A stretch of 64,000 nucleotides of DNA from Actinomycetota bacterium (GTDB lineage Bacteria; Actinomycetota; Nitriliruptoria; Nitriliruptorales; JAHWKO01). The stretch spans positions 1-64,000 of the forward strand of contig JAHWKW010000016.1 of assembly GCA_019347675.1 (NCBI GenBank), given 5' to 3'. The notes under the pieces were generated by a model, which saw only the letters and a list, made by a program, of their open reading frames with translations, ran no database searches and was not told the DNA's origin. The position numbers and the translations under genes were made by a program. Position 1 is the stretch's first letter. Each line of letters starts with the position of its first letter. Shown here piece by piece: positions 29,940 to 38,696 of this stretch.

Positions 29940-30000
29940 CTCCCTCCCGGCACGCATATGATAACGGACGGTGGCCGAAAGTACACGTATGGTTGATGCG
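29940..30000 (-). promoter_or_regulatory. AT-rich promoter region of whiB4
   Basis: A rare AT-rich patch in this GC-rich DNA. On the minus strand TGTACT and TATCAT are about 16 bases apart, roughly 20 bases before the ribosome-binding site of whiB4. No distinct box for the divergent ponA2 was identified. Confidence 0.35.
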
Positions 30001-30137
30001 GCGCCGCCGGAGGTGATCCAGGCGCAGCGAGCCGGGTCACGCCTCGTGCGCTCCGGCCGGCGGCGACCAGCGTTCCAGCGCATGCGTAGACTGGCAGGTC
30101 GCTCGGGAACGCCCTCCGCCACCCCACCAGGAGATCC

Positions 30138-32759
30138 GTGGCCACCACCGACGCGCTGACGACCGAAGCCGAGATCGCTGCACGCGTGGCGTTGATCGCC
30201 GCGGTCGTCGTCGCCGGTGCGATGCTGATCGGCGCGTTCTTCCTGCCCACCGCGATCGTCGTCGACCGCGCCGTCGGCCAGGTCGGCAAGACCGTCCTGG
30301 ACGTGCCTCCCCTCCCGGACGACTTCGATCAACCTCCGACGAACTCGGTGATGCTGGCGGCCGACGGCACGGAGCTCGCCGAGCTCCACGACGAGCAGAA
30401 CCGGGTCCCCGTCAAGCTGGCCGAGGTTCCCCAGGTCGCGCAGAACGCGGTGCTGGCCACCGAGGACGCCGACTTCTGGAGTCACAACGGCGTCAACCAC
30501 AAGGCGATCGTCCGCGCTGCGCTGGCCAACCTGGAGTCGGGCACGATCGAGCAGGGCGCCTCGACCGTCACCCAGCAGCTGATCCGCAACATCCCCAACA
30601 TCGGGATCGGGCGGGAGCAGACCTTCGCCCGGAAGATCACCGAAGCGGTGTGGGCGGTCGATCTCGAGCAGCGCATGTCCAAGGAGGAGATCCTCGAGCG
30701 CTACCTCAACACCGTCTACTTCGGGTCGGGTGTGTACGGGATCGGGACCGCAGCCGACCACTACTTCTCCAAGCACGTGAGCCAGCTGACCGTCTCGGAA
30801 GCGGCGCTGCTGGCCGGCCTGATCCGTGCCCCGGAGCGCAACAACCCGACCACGAACCCCGACGGGGCGTTGGCCCGCCGCAACATCGTGATCGGCCAGA
30901 TGCTGGCACACGGCTTCATCACCGACGCCGAGGCCAAGCTGGCCACGACCGATCCGCTGGGACTCAACGTCTCCCCCGACACGGCACCGACCCGCCCGTT
31001 CTGGGTGGAGTGGGTCAAACGCGTCCTGTACGACCCGTCCAACGATCTTCAACCGGAGTTGCAGGCAGCGCTGGGAGCCGACAAGGACGAGCGGCGGCGG
31101 CGGGTGTTCGAGGGCGGTCTGGTGATCCACACCACGCTCGACCGCGCCCGCCAGGACATGGGCGAGGCGACGATCGCCCGCTACCTCGACGACCCCGTGA
31201 CCGACCCTCTGGCGTCGATCGTCACGGTGCAACCTCCGACCGGCGCGGTCGCGGTGATGGCGGTGGGCCCCAAGCGGTTCGGCGAGTGCCGCGAAGGCCA
31301 GCGCATCTGCGAGTTCACCCAGGTGATCCCGGCCGTGCCCGGGTCGGGTGGCTCCAGCCGCCAGCCCGGGTCGTCGTTCAAGCCGGTGGTCCACGTCGCC
31401 GCTCTGCGCGAGGGCTTCACGCCCGGCTACTCGACCGAGGTCAGCTCCGGGCAGGTCATCCGCGGCTGCCAGAAGCGGGCCGGCGTGCCCTACGACGTGC
31501 GCAACTACGCCGACAGCGGCTCGGGCTACATGAACATGTACGAGGCGACCAAGCGGTCGAACAACGTCTACCACGCCAAGCTCACGCGCGACGTCGGTGT
31601 CGAGAACGTGGTCGAGACCGCCAAGCTGCTCGGCATCAAGAACTCGCCCAACCTCGACAGCTTCACCGAGGTGATGTGCTCCATCGGACTGGGCGCGGTG
31701 AACGTGTACCCGCTGGAGATGGCGTCGGCGTACGCGACACTGGCCAACCGCGGCCAGCACTGCCCCCCCTTCATCGTCGCCAGGGTCGAGGACCGCGCTG
31801 GGAACCTGATCTACCAGCACAGCCCCAACTGCCAGCCCGTGATCGACCGTGGGATCGCCGACCGGGTCACCGACCTCCTCCAGAGCCCGCCCAGCCCCGG
31901 GGGCACCGCCCCGTTCATCCGGGATCTCCTGGGCCGGCCGGTGGCGGGCAAGACCGGGACCAACCAGGACTGGCGCGACGCGTGGTTCATGGGGTACGTG
32001 CCCCAGTACGCCACCGCGACGTGGGTCGGGTACGAGTTCCCGGAGTGCCTGCCGGGGATGGCGACCCAGTGTGGCTCGCTGTTCAACGTCGAGGCGGCAG
32101 GCACGACCTACCGGCGGGTGACCGGCGGGTCCATCCCCGCCCGGATGTGGGGCGACTACATGAAGGCCGTCCTCGCCGACGTCCCGGCCGTCGACTTCCG
32201 CGCCCCCCCGCCCATCCCCACGGCCACGGTGCCCAACGTGGTGGGGATGAACCGCGACAGCGCCGTCGCCGCGCTCGACACGAAAGGCTTCAAGCCCAGG
32301 GCCACGGTCGTCACGCACTGGCAGCCTGCGGGGCAGGTGGTCTCTCAGAACCCGTCGGGGGGGAGCGACGCCTGGGTCGGCAGCATCGTGCAGGTGGAGG
32401 TCTCGGACGGGACCGGGCAACCACCGCTGCCCACGGTCCCCGATGTCGTGGGGATGGGGCGGTTCGAGGCCACCGCGAGGCTCGAGAACGCCGGGTTCAC
32501 GGTGCGGGTGCTCGAGCAGGACGTCGCCGACGCCGCCCAGGACGGTGTCGTCGTCGAGCAGAGCCCGCCAGCCGGCACCGAGCTCGAGCCAGGGAGCCAG
32601 GTGGTGATCGGCGTGGGTCGCCACCGGGTGCCGCGAGCGGACGACGGAGTCCCGGGTCCGCGTACACCACCGGGCCAGGCTGCCAGGAACGGCGGCGGCC
32701 AGGGTGGCGGTGACGGCCATCCCGGGCCGCCCGACACCGCCGACCGCGAGGACGACTGA
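30138..32759 (+). CDS. ponA2: Bifunctional class A penicillin-binding protein with two PASTA domains
   Basis: 873 residues. One membrane helix (about 18-40), a glycosyltransferase-51 domain with catalytic Glu109 in A-T-E-D-A-D-F-W, a transpeptidase domain with S-S-F-K (Ser412 to Lys415), S-N-N (474-476) and K-T-G (from Lys605), then two PASTA domains (about 690-835) and a Gly/Pro-rich tail. It polymerises and crosslinks peptidoglycan; PASTA domains bind muropeptides. Position and PASTA tail match PonA2 (Rv3682), which however carries a single PASTA domain as I recall. AGGAG at 30129-30133 supports GTG 30138. Confidence 0.95.
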   Translation: MATTDALTTEAEIAARVALIAAVVVAGAMLIGAFFLPTAIVVDRAVGQVGKTVLDVPPLPDDFDQPPTNSVMLAADGTELAELHDEQNRVPVKLAEVPQVAQNAVLATEDADFWSHNGVNHKAIVRAALANLESGTIEQGASTVTQQLIRNIPNIGIGREQTFARKITEAVWAVDLEQRMSKEEILERYLNTVYFGSGVYGIGTAADHYFSKHVSQLTVSEAALLAGLIRAPERNNPTTNPDGALARRNIVIGQMLAHGFITDAEAKLATTDPLGLNVSPDTAPTRPFWVEWVKRVLYDPSNDLQPELQAALGADKDERRRRVFEGGLVIHTTLDRARQDMGEATIARYLDDPVTDPLASIVTVQPPTGAVAVMAVGPKRFGECREGQRICEFTQVIPAVPGSGGSSRQPGSSFKPVVHVAALREGFTPGYSTEVSSGQVIRGCQKRAGVPYDVRNYADSGSGYMNMYEATKRSNNVYHAKLTRDVGVENVVETAKLLGIKNSPNLDSFTEVMCSIGLGAVNVYPLEMASAYATLANRGQHCPPFIVARVEDRAGNLIYQHSPNCQPVIDRGIADRVTDLLQSPPSPGGTAPFIRDLLGRPVAGKTGTNQDWRDAWFMGYVPQYATATWVGYEFPECLPGMATQCGSLFNVEAAGTTYRRVTGGSIPARMWGDYMKAVLADVPAVDFRAPPPIPTATVPNVVGMNRDSAVAALDTKGFKPRATVVTHWQPAGQVVSQNPSGGSDAWVGSIVQVEVSDGTGQPPLPTVPDVVGMGRFEATARLENAGFTVRVLEQDVADAAQDGVVVEQSPPAGTELEPGSQVVIGVGRHRVPRADDGVPGPRTPPGQAARNGGGQGGGDGHPGPPDTADREDD

Positions 32760-33674
32760 GTGCGGGGAGGGTTGAGCACGGCCGCTGCGACGGTCGCGTC
32801 GATCGGTGCGGCCTGCGCCGCGTACGCCACGCTGGTCGAGCGGCGTTGGTACCGGGTCCGACGCGACGAGCTCGACGGGGCGCTCACGTCGAACGCCGAG
32901 CGGCCGCTGCGGCTGCTGCTGGTCGCCGACCTGCACCTGTCGCCCCCCGACCTCCCGCTGCAGATGTTCCTCGCCGAGCTCGACGCGTCCGACATCGACC
33001 TGGTCGTGGCCGCCGGCGACCTGGTCGGCGCGCCCGGCGCCGAACACGCGACCGTGGCGGCGCTGGCGCCGCTGACGGAAGGCGGCCTGCCGGGTGTTGC
33101 AGTGCTCGGCGCCAACGACCTGTACGCCCCGGTGCCCAAGAACCCCCTGTCGTACCTGACCCACCCCGACCGCCGCGAGTTCGGTCCGCGGTTGAACACC
33201 GACGCGCTCCGCGACGGCTTGCACACCACCGGGTGGACGACGCTGGTCGACGAGCGCGCGACAATCCCGACCGCCGCCGGTCCGGTCGAGGTCGCCGGGC
33301 TGCTCGACCCCCACCTGCCGTCGTCACGTCTGCCGCCCCGGACCACGATCGCGGCCCGCGACCCCGAGGCGGTCGCCAGGCTCGGGATCGTCCACGCCCC
33401 GTACACCAGCGCGCTGGATCTGCTCACCAGCGCCGGGTACGCGGTGATCCTGGCCGGTCACACCCACGGTGGCCAGGTCCGCGTCCCGGGCATCGGGGCG
33501 GTGGTAACCAACTGCGACCTGCCGACCCACCAGGCCCGGGGCACGTCACGTTGGCCGGGTCCCGAGGGTCGAAACGCGTGGTTGCACGTCACCGCGGGGG
33601 TCGGCCAGTCGCGCTACGCCCCGTTCCGCTTCGGGTGCCGTCCGGAGGTCAGCGTCCTCGAGCTGCACCGTTGA
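32760..33674 (+). CDS. Membrane-anchored metallophosphoesterase
   Basis: 304 residues of the calcineurin-like fold, matching Rv3683 in context. N-terminal hydrophobic segment, then metal motifs D-L-H (Asp57, His59), G-D-L-V, G-A-N-D (in place of the usual G-N-H-D/E, so the third motif is atypical), and G-H-T-H-G-G-Q. The GTG start abuts the ponA2 stop. It may act on a lipid or envelope phosphoester, but the substrate is unknown. Confidence 0.9.
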   Translation: MRGGLSTAAATVASIGAACAAYATLVERRWYRVRRDELDGALTSNAERPLRLLLVADLHLSPPDLPLQMFLAELDASDIDLVVAAGDLVGAPGAEHATVAALAPLTEGGLPGVAVLGANDLYAPVPKNPLSYLTHPDRREFGPRLNTDALRDGLHTTGWTTLVDERATIPTAAGPVEVAGLLDPHLPSSRLPPRTTIAARDPEAVARLGIVHAPYTSALDLLTSAGYAVILAGHTHGGQVRVPGIGAVVTNCDLPTHQARGTSRWPGPEGRNAWLHVTAGVGQSRYAPFRFGCRPEVSVLELHR

Positions 33675-33738
33675 GCGCGAGGACGATGCGCCGCCGCCTG
33701 ACCGCGGTATCCTCGCCCGGGCACGGCTGGACAGCCTT

Positions 33739-33816
33739 CGGGATGTAGCGCAGCTTGGTTAGCGCGCCACGTTCGGGACGTGGAGGTCGCCGGTTCGAAT
33801 CCGGCCATCCCGACCA
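33739..33816 (+). tRNA. tRNA-Pro (anticodon CGG)
   Basis: Acceptor CGGGATG (33739-33745) pairs with CATCCCG (33806-33812). D arm with TAGCGCAGCTTGGTTAGCGC, anticodon stem CCACG/CGTGG with loop TTCGGGA (anticodon CGG), T arm with GGTTCGAATCC. Discriminator A at 33813 and the CCA end is encoded (33814-33816). It reads CCG, a major proline codon here. Confidence 0.97.
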
Positions 33817-33817
33817 C

Positions 33818-33832
33818 TGGGGCTTGTCCCCA
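33818..33832 (+). terminator. Short hairpin directly after tRNA-Pro
   Basis: TGGGG-CTTGT-CCCCA forms a five-base-pair stem two bases after the tRNA CCA. It may help end or process the tRNA transcript. No T-run. Confidence 0.4.
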
Positions 33833-33839
33833 CCACTGG

Positions 33840-33860
33840 CCGTGCTCATGATGAGCACGG
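33840..33860. promoter_or_regulatory. 21-base near-perfect palindrome downstream of tRNA-Pro
   Basis: CCGTGCTCAT-G-ATGAGCACGG has two ten-base arms around one central base. It lies about 100 bases after the 3' end of the histidine kinase gene on the other strand, so it could be a terminator for both sides or a protein-binding site. Such long arms with a one-base centre suit a dimeric DNA-binding protein more than an RNA hairpin. Confidence 0.5.
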
Positions 33861-33957
33861 ACGGGGGCGGTGCCACGTCACGGTCTGGTGCTCGAGCCGG
33901 CGGAAGCCGTCATGCCATCGCCGTGGGCGGGGCGTCGAGGGCAAAGATCGCCGCCAA

Positions 33958-34815
33958 TCACGCCGGTCGCGGCAGACGACCCTCGGTCGGGTCCGCACTG
34001 ACCCCGTCAAGCGACCCGGGAAGGTGGCTGGCGCGGTGCGCGGGCAACTGCAGGACGAAGCGCGCACCTCCCGCCGGCCGGTCCTCGACCCAGAGCTGGC
34101 CGCCACACAGGTCGCTCAACCGGCGCGCGAGGGCGAGCCCGAGTCCCAGACCCGGTCGTTCGCTGGGGGCGGTCCCCCGATCCCACGGCTCGAAGATCCG
34201 CTGCTTCATGGCATCCGGGACGCCGGGACCGTCGTCCTCGACGACGAACCGGACCATGTCCGCGTACTGGGAGGAGCGGATCCACACGGTCGTGTCGATC
34301 GGCGTGTGGGTGACCGCGTTCTCGACGACCTTCTCTAGGACCCGGCCGAGGGTGGCGGCATCGCCGGTCACAAGCGGGGCGCGCAATTGCACCTGGAAGT
34401 GCCGTCCGCTCGTCTCGATCCGTTCCAGGACCTGGTGCACGAGCTCGTCCGCGTCGACCGGACGATCGTGATTGAGGTACACCGGCGACGACGCCAGCCG
34501 GTCCATCTCCACCACGTCGCCGAGGACGCCGCGGACGTACGTCAGGTCGCCCACGAGGCGATCGATCACCAGGCCCCTGTCCGCCTCGCCGAGCTGCTCG
34601 CGCAGTTCGGTCGCCAAGGACAGAGCTCCCTCGATGGGGGCGCGCACGTCGTGCAACAAGAGTCGGAGCAAAGTCGCGGCCCGGTCGCGGCCAGGGGGAC
34701 GGTTGCCCACATGCTGCCTCGCGTCACGCCCCGTGCCTCCGCCGTCGTCCGCGGACACAACCCGAGGAGACGCGTGGTGCCAGGACCTCTCTGTCCGCAT
34801 CATGATCCGTCGCAT
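33958..34815 (-). CDS. Soluble sensor histidine kinase
   Basis: 285 residues without membrane helices or a recognisable sensor domain. H-box L-L-H-D-V-R-A-P (His55), N-box E-N-A-V-T-H, G1 D-D-G-P-G-V and G2 G-L-G-L-G-L-A-L-A are all intact, so it should be active. Most of the input region is only about 50 residues. ATG codons at 34803 and 34800 are alternative starts. It is the likely partner of the NarL-type regulator that precedes it on the same strand. Confidence 0.9.
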   Translation of the reverse strand: MRRIMMRTERSWHHASPRVVSADDGGGTGRDARQHVGNRPPGRDRAATLLRLLLHDVRAPIEGALSLATELREQLGEADRGLVIDRLVGDLTYVRGVLGDVVEMDRLASSPVYLNHDRPVDADELVHQVLERIETSGRHFQVQLRAPLVTGDAATLGRVLEKVVENAVTHTPIDTTVWIRSSQYADMVRFVVEDDGPGVPDAMKQRIFEPWDRGTAPSERPGLGLGLALARRLSDLCGGQLWVEDRPAGGARFVLQLPAHRASHLPGSLDGVSADPTEGRLPRPA

Positions 34816-35005
34816 CCGCCCCTACTCCCGACCGGCCCGGCACGCCAGTCGTGAATGGCGAGCCGTGGCCTTTTGTGCCGGTGGGTCGCGTCTTCGCGCT
34901 CCCTCCCAGCTAGTGCGCAGATACTAACAGTCACCGGCCGAACGGCCGCGGAGAGAAAAGGGCAGTTCGGATATAGTCGGGCATTTTTCCGGGTAACCGT
35001 GCACT

Positions 35006-35040
35006 CAGAGCGCGCGAGTGACTACATAGATCGCGCTCTG
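35006..35040 (-). terminator. Hairpin after the NarL-type regulator gene
   Basis: CAGAGCGCG (35006-35014) pairs with CGCGCTCTG (35032-35040) across 17 bases, about 28 bases beyond the stop of the minus-strand regulator. It could terminate that transcript. The rest of the 252-base gap to the kinase is unusually AT-rich (TTAGTAT, TATATC on the minus strand) and likely holds the kinase promoter. Confidence 0.45.
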
Positions 35041-35067
35041 CGCACATGCGCTTACCGAAAGTTCTCT

Positions 35068-35709
35068 CTACCAGGGTCGTTTGCTGCTGCGCTGGACGAT
35101 GTAGGCAGCCACCTGCGTCCGGTTGCGCATCCCGAGCTTGGACAGGATGTTCGACACGTAGTTGCGGACGGTCTTCTCGGCCAGGAACAGCTGTTCGGCG
35201 ATCTCCCGGTTCGTGCGGCCCTCGGCGATGAGGCCCAGGATCTCTCGCTCGCGGGGAGTCAGATCCCCCAACAGCTCGTCCTCCGGGGGCAGGTACGGCG
35301 TCTGTGCCTCCAGGACTTGGACGGTCTCGGACGAGATCAGCGACTCGCCGGCCGCCACCCGGCGCAGCGACTCCACCAGCTGGGCCTTCGGCACGTCCTT
35401 GAGCAGGAACCCCTGCGCCCCAGCCATCGCCGACTGGTAGAGGGCATGGTGATCGGCGAACGACGTGAGTATCACACACCGGGTTCCGACGACGCGCGAC
35501 CGCACCTCGCGGATGAGCTCAACGCCGTTACCGCCAGGCAGCCGTACGTCGACCAGCGCGATGTCGGGCGTGTGATGCTCGATGCCGCGAAGCGCGCTGG
35601 GAACGTCGCCGGCCTCCCCGACGACGGTGAAATCGCTCGCATCCTCCAACGTCGTCCGGATGCCGGCCCGAAGAAGGGCGTGGTCGTCGACGAGGAAGAC
35701 GGTGGTCAC
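35068..35709 (-). CDS. NarL/FixJ-type response regulator
   Basis: 213 residues: receiver with Asp8-Asp9, phospho-acceptor Asp54 (L-V-D-V-R-L-P) and the K-D loop, then a LuxR-type helix-turn-helix (L-T-P-R-E-R-E-I-L-G-L-I-A-E-G to the end). The usual family length is obtained by starting at GTG 35709 (T-T-V-F-L-V-D-D); the frame is open for 45 more codons upstream. It belongs with the kinase at 33958 and may control the neighbouring Tat-protein gene or the polysaccharide locus. Confidence 0.92.
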   Translation of the reverse strand: MTTVFLVDDHALLRAGIRTTLEDASDFTVVGEAGDVPSALRGIEHHTPDIALVDVRLPGGNGVELIREVRSRVVGTRCVILTSFADHHALYQSAMAGAQGFLLKDVPKAQLVESLRRVAAGESLISSETVQVLEAQTPYLPPEDELLGDLTPREREILGLIAEGRTNREIAEQLFLAEKTVRNYVSNILSKLGMRNRTQVAAYIVQRSSKRPW

Positions 35710-35943
35710 GGCGGAACCTGCACTGGAACACACCTCGACTTCCAACGACGCGCGTGGCAACGAAACTACCGACCCGCTCGCCACCGACCGGGAACGACGG
35801 CCTCGCGCGAGGACGCCCTCGTACAGGCGTTCGGTCACGGCCACCTACATCGCTCAGCACGCGAACCAGGGCCACTGCGGGACGCGCTACCTGGCGGGTC
35901 GAGGAGGCCAGATGAGCCGCGGAGCGGAGGGATCTCTCCCTTG

Positions 35944-36402
35944 CTACCCGCCATCGGGAGGATTCGCACCCGAAGCCTCCGGCCGCGCCGATGCGCGATC
36001 GGGCCCCCAGACGGTCCAGGAGCCCGCGGTGAGGCCGACCGCTGCGGTTCCCGCCAGCTTCCACGCGTCGGTGACGGTCCCCGCGGGTGGGGCAGCAGCG
36101 GCATCGACGGTGCGTCCGTCATGTGCTTCGACGCGCGGCCCAGAATCCGGCCGTGGCGCGGGTTCTCGGCCAGCGGGACGCTGGCGCGCCCCCGCCAGGT
36201 CCGTCCGGTCCGACCGGTCGTCACGGGACCCCGGCGGAGGGCTGACGACGGCCTGCGGCAGGGCGACGTGCAGCTTGACGACCGCCGGTGCCGCCCAGAC
36301 GAGCGTGGTGGTGGCGGCGCCTGCCAGGAACCTCCGGCGGGTGACGCGCCGGGAGGGCCCGGTAGGTGGCGGCCGGAAGGTGGCAGAACGGGTCTCGTCC
36401 AT
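35944..36402 (-). CDS. Small Tat-exported protein of unknown function
   Basis: 152 residues. A twin-arginine signal T-R-R-R-F-L-A-G-A-A (from residue 21) with a hydrophobic core ending A-A-P-A is clear. The mature part is low-complexity, rich in Pro, Ala, Arg and Asp, with no cofactor motif, so its export by Tat is not explained by a known enzyme. It is divergent from the membrane glycosyltransferase at 36567 and upstream of the regulator on the same strand. Confidence 0.65.
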   Translation of the reverse strand: MDETRSATFRPPPTGPSRRVTRRRFLAGAATTTLVWAAPAVVKLHVALPQAVVSPPPGSRDDRSDRTDLAGARQRPAGREPAPRPDSGPRVEAHDGRTVDAAAAPPAGTVTDAWKLAGTAAVGLTAGSWTVWGPDRASARPEASGANPPDGG

Positions 36403-36566
36403 CTCCCGCAGCCTTCACACGAAGGAGACGTACCACCAGGGACATCTGTCCGTACCGTGGGTGTCTCGAAACGACCCGGTGCGGGTCGAACGTCCCTATC
36501 CGGACCTCACGCCGAGAGGGAATCTCCGGGGGTGAGACGGAGTACCGGGCACTGCAGGCAACGTTG

Positions 36567-37919
36567 ATGCCGACCGGGTCGCGCGGGTCGTCGCCGCGAA
36601 CGGCGCTCACAGCGGTGCTGGTCGTCGCCGGTGCGGTCCGCCTCGGCTTCTGGGCGCTGGGCCTGGGTGACCCCTCCGAGTTCGTGGCCGTGGACTCCGA
36701 GGGCTACCTGGCGCTGGCCAACCGTCTGGGTACGGCCTACTGGGGTGACGCCACCGGCGATCTCTTCACGCTCGGGCTCGTCCGACCTCCCGGCTACCCC
36801 GTCCTGCTGGCGTCGCTGTCGGCCTTCGGCGGGTCGATCGGGTTCCTGGCGTTCGCGCACGTGCTGCTGGGTGTCGGCGTGGTTTGGGCGACCTACCTGC
36901 TGGGAAGGTCGATGTTCGACCTGCGTGTCGGGCTCGTAGCCGCCGCCATCGTCGCGTTGGAGCCGGCGTCGGTCGTGCACTCCAGCCTCCTGCTGACCGA
37001 GGTGCCGTTCACGCTGCTCCTGGTCGTCGGTGCCCTGTTCGTCTGGAAGGGGCAGCGAGACGCGAACATGCTACGATCGGCGGTCGGCGGCGGGATGCTG
37101 GGCCTGGCGACGCTCGTGAGACCGGTGACCGTGTACCTGCCCTTGGTCCTGTTTCCGAGCCTGTATCTCCTCGCGCGCACGCCCCACCGGCGGCAGGGCG
37201 TGCTCACCGCGGCCGTGGTCGCCGTCGCGTTCGCGACCCCCGTTGGTGGCTGGATGGTCCGGAACACCGCGGTCGCCGAAGTTGCCGTGATCAGCACCAT
37301 CGAGAGCACCAATCTGCTGTACTACCGGGCGGCGTCCGCGGTGGCGGAGGAGGACGGCCGATCGCTGGCCGAGGTTCGTGACGGGTACTTGTCGACCGTG
37401 GCGGAACGCCTGGGCGCCTCGCCCTCCCCGGCCAGCCGTCACCGGCTTGAGCGCTCCATCGCGGTGCGTGAGCTGCTGGCGCATCCGGTCGGGACGCTGA
37501 CCATGAGCACGAAGGGTGCAGGGCGGCTCCTGCTGGGCCCGAGCCGCGCTCCGGTGGCTCAACGCTTCGACGTCGGCTACGACCACCCGGCCGTACGGCT
37601 GTTCACGTACGCGACGGTGGCCCTGCTCGTCATGCTCTACCTGCTCGCTCTCCTGGGAACCGCCGGAAGTGCCAGGGTCGGGCCGCGGGCTGCGATCGCC
37701 TTCCTGGTCCTCCTCGCCGGCTACGTCATCGTGATCAGCGCGGGCGGCGAGGCCTACAGCCGCTTCCGCGTCCCGGCTGTGCCTTTCGTCGCGCTCCTCG
37801 GCGGGTACGCGGCGTGCCACGTCGTGGCCCCCAGGTTCGTGGCCGTCCGTCGACCGGGGTCGCGTCTGGCTTTCGCCGCGCCCCGCGCCATGTACAGGAT
37901 CCATCGAACGAAGGAGTGA
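36567..37919 (+). CDS. GT-C fold membrane glycosyltransferase (PMT_2/ArnT-like)
   Basis: 450 residues, about ten to twelve membrane helices. The first extracytoplasmic loop has D-S-E-G-Y-L-A-L-A-N-R-L and then R-P-P-G-Y-P, the pattern of family 39/83 transferases that use polyprenyl-phosphate sugars. It would modify a lipid-linked glycan or protein on the outer face. The following GT2 gene, five bases downstream, may make the polyprenyl-phosphate donor. The start ATG 36567 has only a weak ribosome-binding site (GCAGG). Confidence 0.85.
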   Translation: MPTGSRGSSPRTALTAVLVVAGAVRLGFWALGLGDPSEFVAVDSEGYLALANRLGTAYWGDATGDLFTLGLVRPPGYPVLLASLSAFGGSIGFLAFAHVLLGVGVVWATYLLGRSMFDLRVGLVAAAIVALEPASVVHSSLLLTEVPFTLLLVVGALFVWKGQRDANMLRSAVGGGMLGLATLVRPVTVYLPLVLFPSLYLLARTPHRRQGVLTAAVVAVAFATPVGGWMVRNTAVAEVAVISTIESTNLLYYRAASAVAEEDGRSLAEVRDGYLSTVAERLGASPSPASRHRLERSIAVRELLAHPVGTLTMSTKGAGRLLLGPSRAPVAQRFDVGYDHPAVRLFTYATVALLVMLYLLALLGTAGSARVGPRAAIAFLVLLAGYVIVISAGGEAYSRFRVPAVPFVALLGGYAACHVVAPRFVAVRRPGSRLAFAAPRAMYRIHRTKE

Positions 37920-37924
37920 CAGCG

Positions 37925-38617
37925 ATGCTCAGTCTCGTGATGCCGGTGTACAACGAGGGGGCCACGCTCGCGTCGGTGCTGAAAGCCCTCGGCGATGTGG
38001 AGTTCCCCATGCCGTGGGAGCTCATCATCGTCGACGACGGTTCGACGGACGGAGCCGTCCAGCGCATCGACCGGGGTTGGCTGCCCACGGCCGAGCACCT
38101 CACGGTGGTGTCCGCGACCACGAACCGCGGTAAGGGGGCCGCCCTGCGCAAGGGCTTCTCGCTCGCCCGCGGCGACATCCTCGGTGTCCAGGACGCAGAC
38201 CTCGAGTACGACCCCCAGCAGATTCCGGCCCTCGTTCGTCCGATCCTCGACCGCCGAGCCGACGTGGTGTTCGGGACGCGGCAGTTCGCGGCGCACGCGT
38301 CGTACTCGTACTGGTACGTGGTCGGTAACCGGATCATCAGCACGTGCGCGTCGATCCTGTTCAACCGGTACGTGACCGACGTCTACACCTGCTACAAGTT
38401 CTTCACCCGCGGACGCTATGAGCAGCTGCGCCTCACCGCGTCCGGCTTCGAGATCGAGGCCGAGCTGACCGCAGGCCTGCTGCGCAACGGGGCGCGGGTC
38501 TACGAGGTGCCCATCGCCTACGCGGCGCGCAGCCGCGAAGACGGCAAGAAGATCCGGGCCGTCGACGGGGTACGGGGGCTGGTCCAGTTGGCCCGTGTCC
38601 GTGTGACGGGTCGATGA
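37925..38617 (+). CDS. Family 2 glycosyltransferase (polyprenyl-phosphate sugar synthase-like)
   Basis: 230 residues. M-P-V-Y-N-E, I-V-D-D-G-S-T-D and the Q-D-A-D-L-E-Y-D-P metal motif match the DPM1/GtrB class that transfers a nucleotide sugar to polyprenyl phosphate. No C-terminal membrane helices, as in DPM1 type III. AAGGAG at 37911 precedes ATG 37925. Together with the GT-C protein upstream it forms a plausible donor/transferase pair. Confidence 0.9.
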   Translation: MLSLVMPVYNEGATLASVLKALGDVEFPMPWELIIVDDGSTDGAVQRIDRGWLPTAEHLTVVSATTNRGKGAALRKGFSLARGDILGVQDADLEYDPQQIPALVRPILDRRADVVFGTRQFAAHASYSYWYVVGNRIISTCASILFNRYVTDVYTCYKFFTRGRYEQLRLTASGFEIEAELTAGLLRNGARVYEVPIAYAARSREDGKKIRAVDGVRGLVQLARVRVTGR

Positions 38618-38696
38618 CGTCGTGCGGCGATCTGCAACCTCTTCGCGACGATGCGTCGCAGTACCATGGAGACCGCCGTGAGCGGATGGGCCGGGG

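Noticed and set aside
29933-30289. Longer WhiB4 with a 119-residue N-terminal extension
   Set aside because: The extension has no WhiB similarity, would overlap ponA2 and its promoter, and the internal GTG has a strong ribosome-binding site.
33817-35067. Phage or island integration module at tRNA-Pro
   Set aside because: No integrase, excisionase or direct repeat of the tRNA end was found within the window; kept only as a boundary hypothesis.
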